A DNA stretch of 64,000 nt. Source: Trichobilharzia regenti. Taxonomy: Eukaryota; Platyhelminthes; Trematoda; Strigeidida; Schistosomatidae. A program made the position numbers and the translations under genes. Positions 11,291 to 21,701 of this stretch are shown piece by piece; within the stretch, counting starts at the first letter, position 1; each line of letters starts with the position of its first letter. The stretch spans positions 144,351,632 to 144,415,631 of the forward strand of contig OX235270.1 of assembly GCA_944472135.2 (NCBI GenBank). The letters are read 5' to 3'. The notes under the pieces were generated by a model. It was not told the DNA's origin, did no database searches, and saw only the letters and a program-made list of their open reading frames with translations.

Positions 11291-12038
11291 CAATGACATG
11301 CAAGACTTGTACATGTTACTGTGAAGTTTGCCTGTAATAACATTCCCTTCATAGTAAACACAATGCTTGTGATAACAATTCGTCATTATCTTTTCATTGC
11401 GTTGATAGTTGCGTATATACTAGAAAAAAACTAACCTTGTCGTATCAGTTCTCTAAATTACAATCGCTAAGTGCCCATACCTCTGCTGAATACCAAGTGC
11501 TACTCGTGGCCCATGAAATACTTATTACTGCACTCGTAAATAACTATCAAACTATTATTACATGGAGTAGTGAGACAGAAGGCGTATAAAATTTAGATAG
11601 AGTGTGTGTATCTGAAGTTAATGACACAATATACATGTGCATGTTTCATTTCCAAGCAAGAGAATTTTATAGGGTAATGTGGGGCCGAGCGCAGTGAGTT
11701 AATAGTGTATTCTTTACTGTATACATATTGTATGAGTGAAATACTTCTATTCAATTTTCGGCGAAGCTTCAATATCACCCTGCAGGGTTTCTTCAATTCA
11801 CTCTCATAGGGAATAATACTTGGTACTGAGGAACCCAGCCAAAACATCTGTGACAAAGTCGAATGACTTATTCAACTAAAAGCTGCAATACTGATATAAG
11901 GTGTGATTTACCTGTAAACTGTGGGACTCTAAATTAACAGAGCACCATATCCCAGCAGGGTATTCTTTGTGTTTTACAAGTACCAGTATAATTCATAAAC
12001 TGATCATTTTTTTAAATATGGAGGCGACCCATTGAGTC
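11291..12038. other. no gene seen
   Basis: No coding or repeat signal was recognised. The short minus frame 11593-11856 has no motif. Confidence 0.4.
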
Positions 12039-12396
12039 TGTCAATGTAGTTGAAGATTGAACGATCAATTCTTGGTTGTTTGCTCAAAATCAACTTCCCC
12101 AATTTTCGCGGAGGCATCAATACGACAGTCATCGTCTCATCGGTCGCTGTTCAGAAAGAAGAGTGAAACATCGTCAGAAGTAATACAATGATTTATTATT
12201 GTAATATTTGTTTTCAGACCTTAGTTCGCTTATTCCTTTTATATGTTGGTGTAACAATAAAGAAATATCAAACGGCAGATCAGTGTTTTGGTTTTCTCGT
12301 CCGTTATAACTAAGCGTTTCTGAAATCTTCGAAGAACAGCGTGGGCCCGAGCGTAGCAAGAGCTGGGCATTAACGGTTTATGAGACGTGATTGACA
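12039..12396 (+). repeat. solo LTR of the Pao/BEL-like element
   Basis: This 358-bp block begins TGTCAATG and ends ATTGACA, and it is the reverse-complement match of the LTRs at 46782-47139, 54153-54510 and 60319-60676; all four are exactly 358 bp. No internal sequence follows on either side, so it is a solo LTR left by recombination. Its central third resembles the LTR at 60319 more than the other two. The flanking 5 bases (GAGTC and TAGAG) do not match, so no target duplication is evident. Confidence 0.8.
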
Positions 12397-12866
12397 TAGA
12401 GCTGTCGCCTGTCGGGCCCGTAATTAAATCAAACATAGACTAGAAAACAACCCTTTAATTCTACTTTCACACTCCGACTGAGTTTATCAGAAGGACTTCA
12501 ATCAAGTGAATCCGCAGTGGTAGTTCACTTCCACTTTTTGGTTGCTTTATTACTACCTTGTTCCATCTAGTATTATTATCGCCGGCCAGCACCACCGGCG
12601 AAAGGAAATTTTGCTAGCTATACATGATTCGCCACTACTTTTGAGGTAAGCTCAACTTGACTGCTATTTTAATCTATTACAATAGGTATCTCGCTAAACA
12701 TTGCATTGCCAAGTCGTTTCCACACTTTCAGCGGTCATCTAGGTATTATCATCTCTTTTCGCAGCGTTTCCCACTGGTAATTGCCAGTTTCACAGTTTCT
12801 TCTGTTATGCTTTATATGGGATCACATCGTTGAGATTTCATACGGTCTTTCCTAGTTATGGATTAT
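12397..12866. other. no gene seen
   Basis: No frame or known repeat was recognised. Confidence 0.35.
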
Positions 12867-12900
12867 GACCTTGGCGGCCTGCTTAAATCTTGGGCTACCA
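12867..12900 (+). repeat. 34-bp dispersed core motif
   Basis: These bases repeat 1928-1963 (between ORF1 and ORF2 of the left-hand LINE) almost exactly, including CGGCCTGCTTAAATCTTGGG. They are followed here by a TTATTATTATTA run. A looser version lies in the SINE body near 48063-48082 on the minus strand. Confidence 0.55.
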
Positions 12901-13046
12901 ATTGCCTTATTATTATTACTCTGCCTGACCCCTTACATTTAAATTTCGCACTTCTCGAAATTTCTATTTCTCCCCAACCTTATGCATATGCACCTCTATT
13001 CTTTTCGTATTAAGTCGAGTTTACTCAGAATAATTTGTTTTTATTT

Positions 13047-13115
13047 TGGTTCGATTAATAATAATAATAATAATAATAATTTATTTTCATATAAACATAA
13101 ATTTACATGAAAATG
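13047..13115 (-). repeat. retroposon 3' tail, minus orientation
   Basis: An (AAT)n run at about 13050-13076 is followed by about 40 bases matching 171-213. On the minus strand this reads as an element end with an (ATT)n tail. Confidence 0.5.
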
Positions 13116-14324
13116 CATGCCATTTTTACAGGCACGATCAAGGATGATATAATGTCAAATTAATTAATATTTTCATAAGTTTTTTAAGAAGGCTCAAAGT
13201 CTGTATCCTCAAGAATTATTCGCGCTGCGCCTGTAACGGTTGACCTTGGCGTTAAAGTGAGTGTCAAGCAGCTTAGTATTTCTCCAGTTCCCTAGTTTTC
13301 AAACAAATAATCCTTTCGAGTTACATAATGCTTCCCTTTCGCACTGTCAAAACTAGGTTACCATGCACGACAACTGCACCTGCTTGTCTTGGGACTGCGT
13401 CTACAATATAGCCCCCCAAATATGTGAGGCCAGCAAGTGCCATCTGAGGAAGTTAAGTCTGCGAGTCATTTCAGTATGAACGGGTAAAGTGTAATTCTTG
13501 GCTCATCTTCACAATGTTAAGATGCTGATAAGAGTTTCCGTCGATGTCACACCATTGTTTTGTCCATCTCCGTTGTTAGCTGATAAGGGGATTCATTTCA
13601 CTGCACCAGTTTCCGACAGTCACAAAAGGTCAGAACAAATGAAAGTTTTGTTCAAGCTCATCAACTGCATAACATTTCAGCCTGTCTGAGTTTGCTTCCT
13701 CGTCGATTGCTTCCAGCTGGTATGTAGGTTGCATTTCGTAGCAACTGCTAGTTGTAAGTTTGCAGGGTATAAGGCAGCTGCATATGTGACTGTTCAGTAG
13801 GCCCCGAGGCTTTTATGTCACGCATGAAAACACGCTAAGAGGTCTTTGAATCACTCGTGAAATCACGCCACGCTGGGAATTAGGGCTAAGCTTGTGTGAG
13901 TCACGGCGTCTGACAGCATGAGCCAAGGTGACTTGGAAATGAGGTCTCCAGGCAGATAGCAGCTGGACAGAATTGGCGCCTTATCTTCCTTAAAAATGAA
14001 ATTACTCGAAGGGAATATCTTCACGTTCCATCTACCGACCTTGGGATTTTATTGACTCAGGGGTCCAAAGTTCATTCGTTGGTTCCATGAATGCGTCACT
14101 GGAGACCACGTACAGAACTCTATTTTCATGAGCTTTGGAGCACACGAAGATGTGCTACTCTGGAATTCGTAAGTGATTTCTCTTCGCAAGAGCCATCAAC
14201 ACACCATCAAGGCAGTGCTGATGGACAGATTATAGTAAACATCAATGCGTCTAGTCAACGGTGGTTACAAAACAGTTGTAGCAAACTCAAAACAAAGATT
14301 AGGAGGCAACAACGACCTCCACTG
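13116..14324. other. no gene recognised
   Basis: Open frames at 13498-13689 and 14091-14357 are short and carry no motif I know. I see no clear repeat ends. Confidence 0.35.
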
Positions 14325-14560
14325 GTTTTTTCCTTCACGTTTCCCAGTGGAATATAGGGCTTCAAGCTAGTGGCTTGAAGTTCCTGTAGCAATGTTTATT
14401 TTTACAGGATGGGGTTGCTAGCCTCATGCTCAACCTTTCCTCTTTACCAGCATTATTTCCGGCTTAAAGAGGTAAAGGAGTGCGTTGGTGGCCGGGGATC
14501 GAACCCCGAACCACGTGTGGCGTGGTTGGCGAGCGTCCTAACCGCTATGCCACCGACGCA
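14325..14560 (-). mobile_element. SINE with tRNA-like head, RTE-like body and RTE-like tail
   Basis: Read on the minus strand from 14560, the first 80 bases are tRNA-like: an A-box-like TGGCATAGCGGTTAGG and a B box GGTTCGATCCC. Bases 14430-14381 then match the RTE 5' leader at about 49505-49550 (GAGGCTAGCAACCCC, then CTGTAAA and GCTACAG). Bases 14366-14342 match the RTE 3' end seen at 21205-21235 and 30027-30050 (AAGCCCTATATTCCACT). A SINE that borrows a LINE tail is a known way to recruit the LINE enzyme. A sister head occurs at 48100-48172 with a different tail. Whether it is transcribed is not shown. Confidence 0.65.
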
Positions 14561-14980
14561 TACTGGCAGGTTCACATCTTTATTCCCCTTATTTTCAGAC
14601 TATCGTTAGTCGAGAAAGTGGAGTTTTTATAAGTTAAAGAATGAATCCATCATTTGATTCACATGAGTTTTAATTCGTACGGTTAACAGTAAAAATGCTT
14701 TTTAAAATTCAGCCGCTTTCTAATATCATAAGTCTTTGACTCGACGGAGGTATGTTGTTGGTTGAAATAATCTCTGGACGTATTAGATACATTTCAGCCT
14801 AAAATATTGATTAAATCCAATGTCTTATGATTTGTTCCGCTTGAAAACAATTTCACAAATCGGTTATCCAGTTATTTGTACTTTCTTCATAACATCTGTC
14901 ACTCGAATTGGCGTTCAATATTAATTCATATTAACAAATCAAATACTATTTGTTATAATTGGTATTCATAACATTAGAAA
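14561..14980. other. no gene seen
   Basis: AT-rich, without a frame or known repeat. Confidence 0.35.
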
Positions 14981-15746
14981 TGAAAGAAAAGCTGTTTCTT
15001 TACAATTTTCGAAACCCACGAACAGCAAAGAACTAGAAAGGGTGGGCTTCCACAGATTAGTGATGGATGAGACACCTGCCAGATGACAACATCAGAGTTT
15101 AACGGGTGACACGAATGCTAGCTAAATAAAGGTTCATTTGATATAAAAAAACTTGCGTACTGTTGTAGAATACAACTTCACTAAGTGCGAAATTTCATTT
15201 TGATAAAACCACACAGTGTTATGCAGTAATGTTCACTGATGACGTTTTGAGCAAAAATTACTGCTCATAACTATATGAAGGTACTCACATAAATTTCACG
15301 CTCATTTTACTCATGAGTAAAAATTGATTAGATGTTCGAATAAAATCAATATCAGCTAAAGTACATTCGGAAATGATATTAGTGTTATCAACGAAGTACG
15401 ATAAGATGTGAAATAAGGTGTTTATAGTAAAATAAATAATTTGTTAGAATGATACGATTATGAGCAGTAATTTTTGCTCAAAACGTCATCAGTAAACATT
15501 ACTGCGTAACACTGTGTGGTTTTATTAAAATGAAATTTCGCACTTAGTGGAGTTGTATTCTACAACAGTACGCAAGTTTTTTTATATCAAATAAACCTTT
15601 ATTTAGCTAGCATTCGTGTCGCCCGTTAAACTCTGATGTTGTCATCTGGCAGGTGTCTCATCCATCACTAATCTGTGGAAACCCGCCCTTTCTGGTTCTT
15701 TGCTGTCCGTGAGTTTCGAAAATTGTACAGCAGCTTTCTTTTACAA
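14981..15746. mobile_element. palindromic (foldback) element with about 290-bp inverted arms
   Basis: The left arm (about 14981-15270) and the right arm (about 15450-15746) are inverted copies with few differences. For example, left ACACCTGCCAGATGACAACA faces right TGTTGTCATCTGGCAGGTGT. A loop of about 180 bases separates them. There is no reading frame for a transposase. This is the architecture of a MITE or foldback DNA transposon moved in trans. Weak copies of the inner-arm sequence (near AAACGTCATCAGT) occur at 36687-36720 and 37595-37630. Confidence 0.75.
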
Positions 15747-16559
15747 GTACATGTTATTTGCGAGGTTATCGAGATTAGTTCTCGCATTATGATAGGCTTC
15801 AATGGCTCGATTTTACAGCCAAGGCGATAATAACCTTATTGTGGTTAGAAAATTCACATAATATACAAATTATTTGGACAGTATCCTTTCGGAAAATATC
15901 TTCAAGGAGTATTTCGCATGAATCAGTGCTGTTCAACCCGAGGCGTCACACACTGCTCATGATGCATTTCCCTTATTTGTTCCAATAAATGTACAGAATT
16001 AGTCTCAGGTCAAATCAATAACATTATTGAATAAATAAAACAGTAAGAAATGGAGAATATTTAAATCAATTTTTTGGCTTGGAGGTCATGTCAACTAGTG
16101 ATTCCAGTAGATCACCACTTTGTGACAACCTCATCATTGGTGCACTATTGCTTGTTATCTGGATGACTAGAGTGGATTCTTAACTCCGTAGTTGAAATTC
16201 GGATGGTGCGCTACCATTCCACCCCTTAAAGATTGTTGATGCTTCTATGTCGTACCTTTCCATTCGTTCTGGAGTTTGTGTAATCTCTGAGGACTCAAAC
16301 ATAGTGCAAACAGTTCGTATCCCTATGCTCGTCGTTGCTTTCAACGACCGCCTTTCACCCACCAGCTTAGAATATTATCAAAATTAACGGGACCATACGA
16401 TCATTCATGCGTAAATAGACTGGAGTGATTCACTAGTGGTCAGGTAAGAAAGAGTTCATTGTCCACCCTGCACTGTATCACTCTTGACATGAAGTATGCC
16501 AGTCTGAATTTCCTCAATATAAGAACAAAACTTGTGCAATGTGGTTGAGTATAATTCCG
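15747..16559. other. no gene seen
   Basis: No coding signal was recognised. A stretch near 16540-16610 weakly resembles the inner arm of the palindromic element at 14981-15746. Confidence 0.35.
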
Positions 16560-17690
16560 TTATGGGTAAAATTTTATTTTGATGAAGTCCCATAGTGTTA
16601 CATATATAGTGTACATATATAGGCACATTATCGGTTTCCAGCGTCCAAGGTGGGTTATACCGCACTTGTCTGGGTTGAAAGTCAGTTGCCACTTTTCGCT
16701 CCAATCGCCTAGATCATTTAAGTCTTGTTGGATCTTGCTTTCGACGCTCATATCACCGTACCCATAATCATATACTATCTTGAGATCATCTGCAAAAAGG
16801 TATGGCTTGCCATACTTGATAACAGAGACTATTTCATTTATAAATAAGAGGAATAGAATATGGCCAAGAACGCTACCTTGTATTACACCACTGGTTATCG
16901 CCTTTGATGAAGACAACAGGTGGTTGATTTTGACTAATTGCTGTCTTTCTGTGAGAAAAGAACTTATCCATTTGCGAAGCTTTCCGGTTATTCCGTAGGA
17001 TTGGAGTTTTGTTAGGAGTCTGATATGTGGGACTTTATCGAAGGCCTTGCTAACGTCGAGAGACAATGTTGTTACTGAACGCCCATTATCAGTGCTTTGT
17101 ATAATGTAGTCAAAATAATCTAAGTGGCAAGTAATGCACGACCTTCCACTTAAGAAACCGTACTGGGATGGGGATAGTAGGTCATTTGACAGCAAGTACT
17201 GAATGATTTGAGTCTTAACTATCTTTCCCATCAGACGTGAAACTACAGGCGTGATGTTGATGGGGCGGTAGTTGTTGATATCAGCTATAGGCCCGTATTT
17301 ATGGATAGGTACAATATAAGACTTCTTCCAGCAGTTAGGGTATGTCCCATCGCTTAATGAAATTGAGTATAACTTGGGTAAGAGTAAATTCATGTCATTA
17401 CCACCGTTTTTCAGCAGAACGGAGATATACCGTCTGGACCAATAGTGTTACTAAGCTTGAGATTTGCGACAGCTTTATCGATCTCATGTGTGGTGAAAAT
17501 TGTCACTTAGACGTTCGTCTGTTTTACGTGGGAAATCCACGACCTCCTCGTTCTCTAAGGTGTATAATCTGGCGAAGTGCTTGCTAGACAGTTCACGTAT
17601 CGCCTCATTATCTTCGTAAGCAATGCCGTCTAAGTGTATTATTTTCGGATGTGGTGTTTGGCTATTTCTCCTGAGTTATGCAGTCCGCCA
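16560..17690 (-). pseudogene. third LINE family: reverse transcriptase, 5'-truncated and frameshifted
   Basis: On the minus strand 17393-16560 is an open frame of 277 codons with the reverse-transcriptase blocks NNYRPINITPVVSRLMGK, LSLDVSKAFDKVPH, GVIQGSVLGHILF and the catalytic LFADDLKIV. The sequence upstream (17690-17400) continues the same protein in another frame, including a block around IIHLDGIAYEDNEA, and runs into stops. The FADD variant and the spacing fit a Jockey/CR1-type LINE but differ clearly from the other two LINE families here. The end near 16560 degrades into simple AT-rich sequence and no 3' tail was defined. Confidence 0.7.
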
Positions 17691-19085
17691 TATGGGCGAC
17701 GCACAGAGTCACAACGGACAAATAAATGTGAAGAAGTTTTCGAACATGGGTGAGCAAAGACGTCTTTGGACTGTGGTCGAAAGGGAGCAGGTTTAACTGA
17801 ATGCATTGAGTTTGCAACCTTGTTGACGTATGAAGCGTGATATAATACTGGTGGGAAGCTCGAGGGAGAAAATACTCACCTGGTAGTCTTGGTGTAGTGC
17901 CATATACTAGCTCGGCCGTAGTACAGCCAGCATCAGTATTCAAGCCCTTTTTTATCCCTGGGAGAACTAACGGTTGTGATTCAGTCAAGTGTGCATTGCT
18001 TGGAATTTTCAAATGTCTATGTAGACGTCCCCCATACCATTAGCTTGAGGATGGTAGGCTGTTGTTCTGAAACGTATGCAACCTATGATTTTAGTCAGGA
18101 CGGAGAATAAGCCGCTTTCGAATCGATGCCAATGATCAATTGTTGTGGAAGATGGGCATCCAAAGCTTGCGATCCATCGTTCGACAAAGACGCGTGTGAC
18201 TGTTTTTTAGCAGATACATCTTTGAGGAGTTCTGCTTCAGGTCTTCGTGTGAAACGGTTGATGCAGGTTAAGATATAGGCACATCCATGAGATTATGGAG
18301 GGGATGCAACCAAACGAGAATCAGGGTAAGACAGGTGCGAAGAGGACTTCTGGTGTTTCTTACTACCTCGAACTTTTGACAAGCTAAGCACGTGTATGCC
18401 CATTCCTTGCCTTCCTTATTAATACTAGGCTAACAACAACGATTACCTGCGAGCTCGATGGTAGTTCGAATACCTGTTTGGGATAAGCCATGCAACGTAT
18501 TGAAGACGTTACGGCGACAGCCTTTAGATACGGTGGGGCGAGGAGTACTCGTGGAAGTGTCACATAGAATAGTATCTTTTCCCATACATAAAGGTGCCAC
18601 GGCTAATTGTAGAGTTGTTTTCGACAACTCATGTTGAAGCTCAGTATCTTCTTTTTGAGGACGAGCCAGGTGAGGGAACAAATGAACGACAAGGCATCTG
18701 CCACAGTGTTATTCACTCCGGACACATGGCGAATATCTGATGTAAACTGTGAAACGTAGTTCAGTTTTTATGACTCTCTAGGTGAATACTTATCTGAAGT
18801 TGAGTGCAGAGAGTAAGTCACAGGTTTGTGGCCAGTGAAAATGATAAATTCACGACCCTTCACTTAATGTCGAAAATAACGTTTAGCACAGTACATAGCC
18901 AGAAGTTCTCTGCCCAATATGTTGTACTCCGTTTCCGCTAACTGAAGGCGCCTCGAGAAAAAGTCGAGGGGTCGCCACTCTCTGTTGGCTAGTTATTCCG
19001 GAACTGTGCCGATTACAGTGTTTGATGCATTAACTGAGATAACTAACGGTGCCGTTGGATCCTGATACATCAGAAGTGTGGCATC
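17662..19085 (-). pseudogene. Ty3/gypsy pol remnant (RNase H to integrase)
   Basis: Read from 19085 downward on the minus strand, the order of pol domains is recognisable. First comes the RNase H region (PLDFFSRRLQLAETEYN and GRELLAMYCAKRYF near 18990-18870, then FIIFTGHKPVTY). Next is a chromosomal-type integrase finger region (TLHGLSQTGIRTTIELAG near 18510-18450, then a CLACQKFE-like pair). The integrase C-terminus is around AELVYGTTPRLPGEYF (about 17915). Stops and frame changes interrupt it many times. No LTRs were found beside it. Boudicca-type gypsy elements are known in schistosomes; the subfamily here is not determined. Confidence 0.7.
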
Positions 19086-19094
19086 CGCAATAGC

Positions 19095-21235
19095 TATTTT
19101 AACATGGAAATCGACCATCACCTGCAACCCGCCCACAAACACCACCAACAACAACCACCACATGTACGGAACTGCCTGCCAGTGGACAAAATCCCTCCAA
19201 CGAAAGCAAAAGACCTGAATGCGATCAGGCTTCCAAACGTTACCCGGAGAGACGGCGGGACCAGACGAAATTCACCGCCCACCCGAATCACTGAAAAAAG
19301 ACCCATAGATTGAGGCACATGTGCTCACGCCATTATTTCAAAGAGTTTGAAAAAGCTGGCTACCTCGTGAAGCTGACAGAGAAGGGCAGATTAGACCTGT
19401 GCAAAAATTGGCATGGAATAATGCCATGTGAACACTAAATCGCATCATCCTGGAGAGAACAAAGGGTGCAGAACTCAACCCCAATAAGGAGCAAGCTGGA
19501 TTCAGGAAAGACAAATCATGTGCCTATCAAATCGATACTCTGTGCATCGTCACTGCAGAAGAAAGCATAGAATAGAAGTCAGACCTCCCTCTACCTCAAC
19601 TTCAACGACTTTGGAAGGGCTATCGACAGATAGCGTTGACCGAGAAAATAACTCAGGAACCGCTTTAACGCTACGTCGTACAGTGACCAAGTTTTTATGA
19701 ACCTCATTCAGCCGCTGGCTGTATAAATATGGCACGTGTCATATGATCCACAACAGAAGATTTAGCGAGGCATTCGAAGTGAAGACAGGAAGAAGCAAAG
19801 CAAGCCTGCCCATTTTATACATCACTAACGGTGAAACTCCTATTTGAAGTGGAATGGATTGTGCCTCAGACTGTGCATGGGGCTGAGAATACGGGAATAC
19901 TCCACACTGACGGACAAGAAGAGTTTAAAAGATCTGGATTTCAAAGGTAAATGATTTGTGTTCAATCTCACACACTCGTAGGGTTACGGGTAAAAATCAA
20001 CGAACTGGCTGAAGAGACAACCACAGAAGACAGGAGTTCAGGTGAAGGTAACATAAAGAAGACGGAGATGATGAAGATAAACAACGAACAGCGGCAACAG
20101 CAGCAACCGGCACCAATCACCATCAACGGGAGAAATTGGATAGAAGTGCTATATTCTTCACTTATCTAGGAAGCTCGGTTGCAACAGAAGGCAGTCGGAA
20201 CGGATGCAGATGTCAAAACCAGCCAGCCAGAATCGGAGAGACAAGACGCAGCTGCATCAACCTGAAACCAGTTTGGAAATGTTATGCACTCAACATAAAC
20301 AACAAGATTCAGACTTTCAACACAAATTTTAAGTCGGCCAGTGCTTCTCTATGAGTCGGAAACTGGTCCTGTGTGTCACGGAAATAATTTCCAACAAATT
20401 ACAGACTTTTACCAACAGTTGATCGCTGCTCTGGCCCCATACTGAAGCTGAAATGGCTAACCAGACGTCCAGAGAGAATTATTGTTACTATATCCTTTAA
20501 TTCTTAGTGGAACATAGGGCTTCAGCTGCGTATCTCCATCGTCTTCGGTTTCCTGCCAACGTTTTCACCCCGCTCAAAGTCCGCCCACTTGCTTTCATCT
20601 CCTCTTCACATGACCTCCTCCAAGTCACCCTTGCACTGAGGACCAACTCGCCGCCCGCTTCCCTTTCGGGTTCCACTCGAGAGATGGTTTGTCTAGTGAT
20701 GTCACTTGATGGGTTCCTCAGAGTATGGCCGATCCATCTTCATTTCTTCCTGCATATTTGTTTCACAATCGGTTCCTGATTGGTTCGCTCCCAGAGATAT
20801 TTATTGCTGATCTTTTCTGGCCAGCCATCTGATCTTGAGTATTGAGTGGAGACAACTGTTAATGAAGGTTTGTAGTTTGTTTGAGGTGCTCTTTATGATA
20901 GAATCGGCAACAGGAAAATCTGCGACGAACCAACAGAAAGCCGATCGTTCGACGTATATGTAGGAGGAAATGGAGATTTATGGGGCATACAATGACGAGA
21001 TCATCGAATGACATTGCGCACAATGCAGGGCGTCGATCTAGTGTAATCCGAATGGGAAGTGACGAGTGGGTCGTCGGTGTGAGGGTGACACGAAGGAGAT
21101 TATGTAGGGAGGAGGAGATGAGAGTTGATGGTCAATCATGAACCCAGCTGAAGCGGATGGCATAAAATAGAAGAAAGAGGAGATGCATTTTTAAAGCCCT
21201 ATGTTCCACTTGAAACCCAAGGGAATAATAATATA
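19095..21235 (+). mobile_element. decayed RTE-like LINE, interrupted by a second RTE fragment
   Basis: Bases 19095-20480 align with the RTE at 50925-52200, from the region before the reverse transcriptase to the C-terminal part. One can follow the phrase ending in NKEQAGFRKDKSCAYQI near 19500 and the block of glutamine codons near 20095. Bases 20906-21235 continue the same alignment to the conserved 3' end AAAGCCCTATGTTCCACTTG. The piece 20483-20905 between them is the opposite-strand insertion listed next. Frames are broken throughout. Confidence 0.65.
20483..20905 (-). mobile_element. 5'-truncated RTE 3' end inserted in the opposite strand
   Basis: On the minus strand this is the last 420 bases of an RTE, ending at AGGGCTTCAGCTGCG (its complement in RTE orientation) and the A/T-rich tail near 20483-20510. 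It aligns with 30068-29650 complemented. The host RTE resumes on the far side, so this is a nested insertion. Confidence 0.65.
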
Positions 21236-21701
21236 AAATAATAATTATAAGCATATTAATAACTTCTTTTAATAGGTAATATTTGGAACAAAACGCCTAC
21301 AGTACATAATACTACCTACCAGTGTGTGCTTTTCTCAAATAAATTTACTCATTATCATACCGAAGGAGAGGTGGATTAATATCGGCATATCACACACTAA
21401 GGAATAGTGTAGGACTGACATTTCTAAACTCCTCTCTACCTCAAGGATGTTTTACCGAAAACATCACGATATAAAATAAATGAGAGCTCCCGACCCTTAA
21501 AAAGGATTTTCCACGACTGGAACTTTTCACCTGACAAAGTATTATTAGCTCCACCTTCAAAGAGAAATTAGATATCTTTAGAGACACCTGGTGCAAGGAT
21601 TAACGCAAGCCAAAATGGCTCACCCCTCTTTTATTTGGGACTGAACATTGAGCAGGTAACTGAAATTAAAACAAAGAGCGGGTACACGAAGTCGCAAGCT
21701 G

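Noticed and set aside
14481..14560. Functional tRNA gene on the minus strand
   Set aside because: The A and B boxes are present, but the anticodon arm is replaced by a long hairpin and the T-arm to acceptor spacing has three extra bases. The sequence continues into RTE-derived parts.
16180..16362. 60-codon minus-strand frame upstream of the third LINE
   Set aside because: Short, no motif, no splice context; it is not needed to explain the region.
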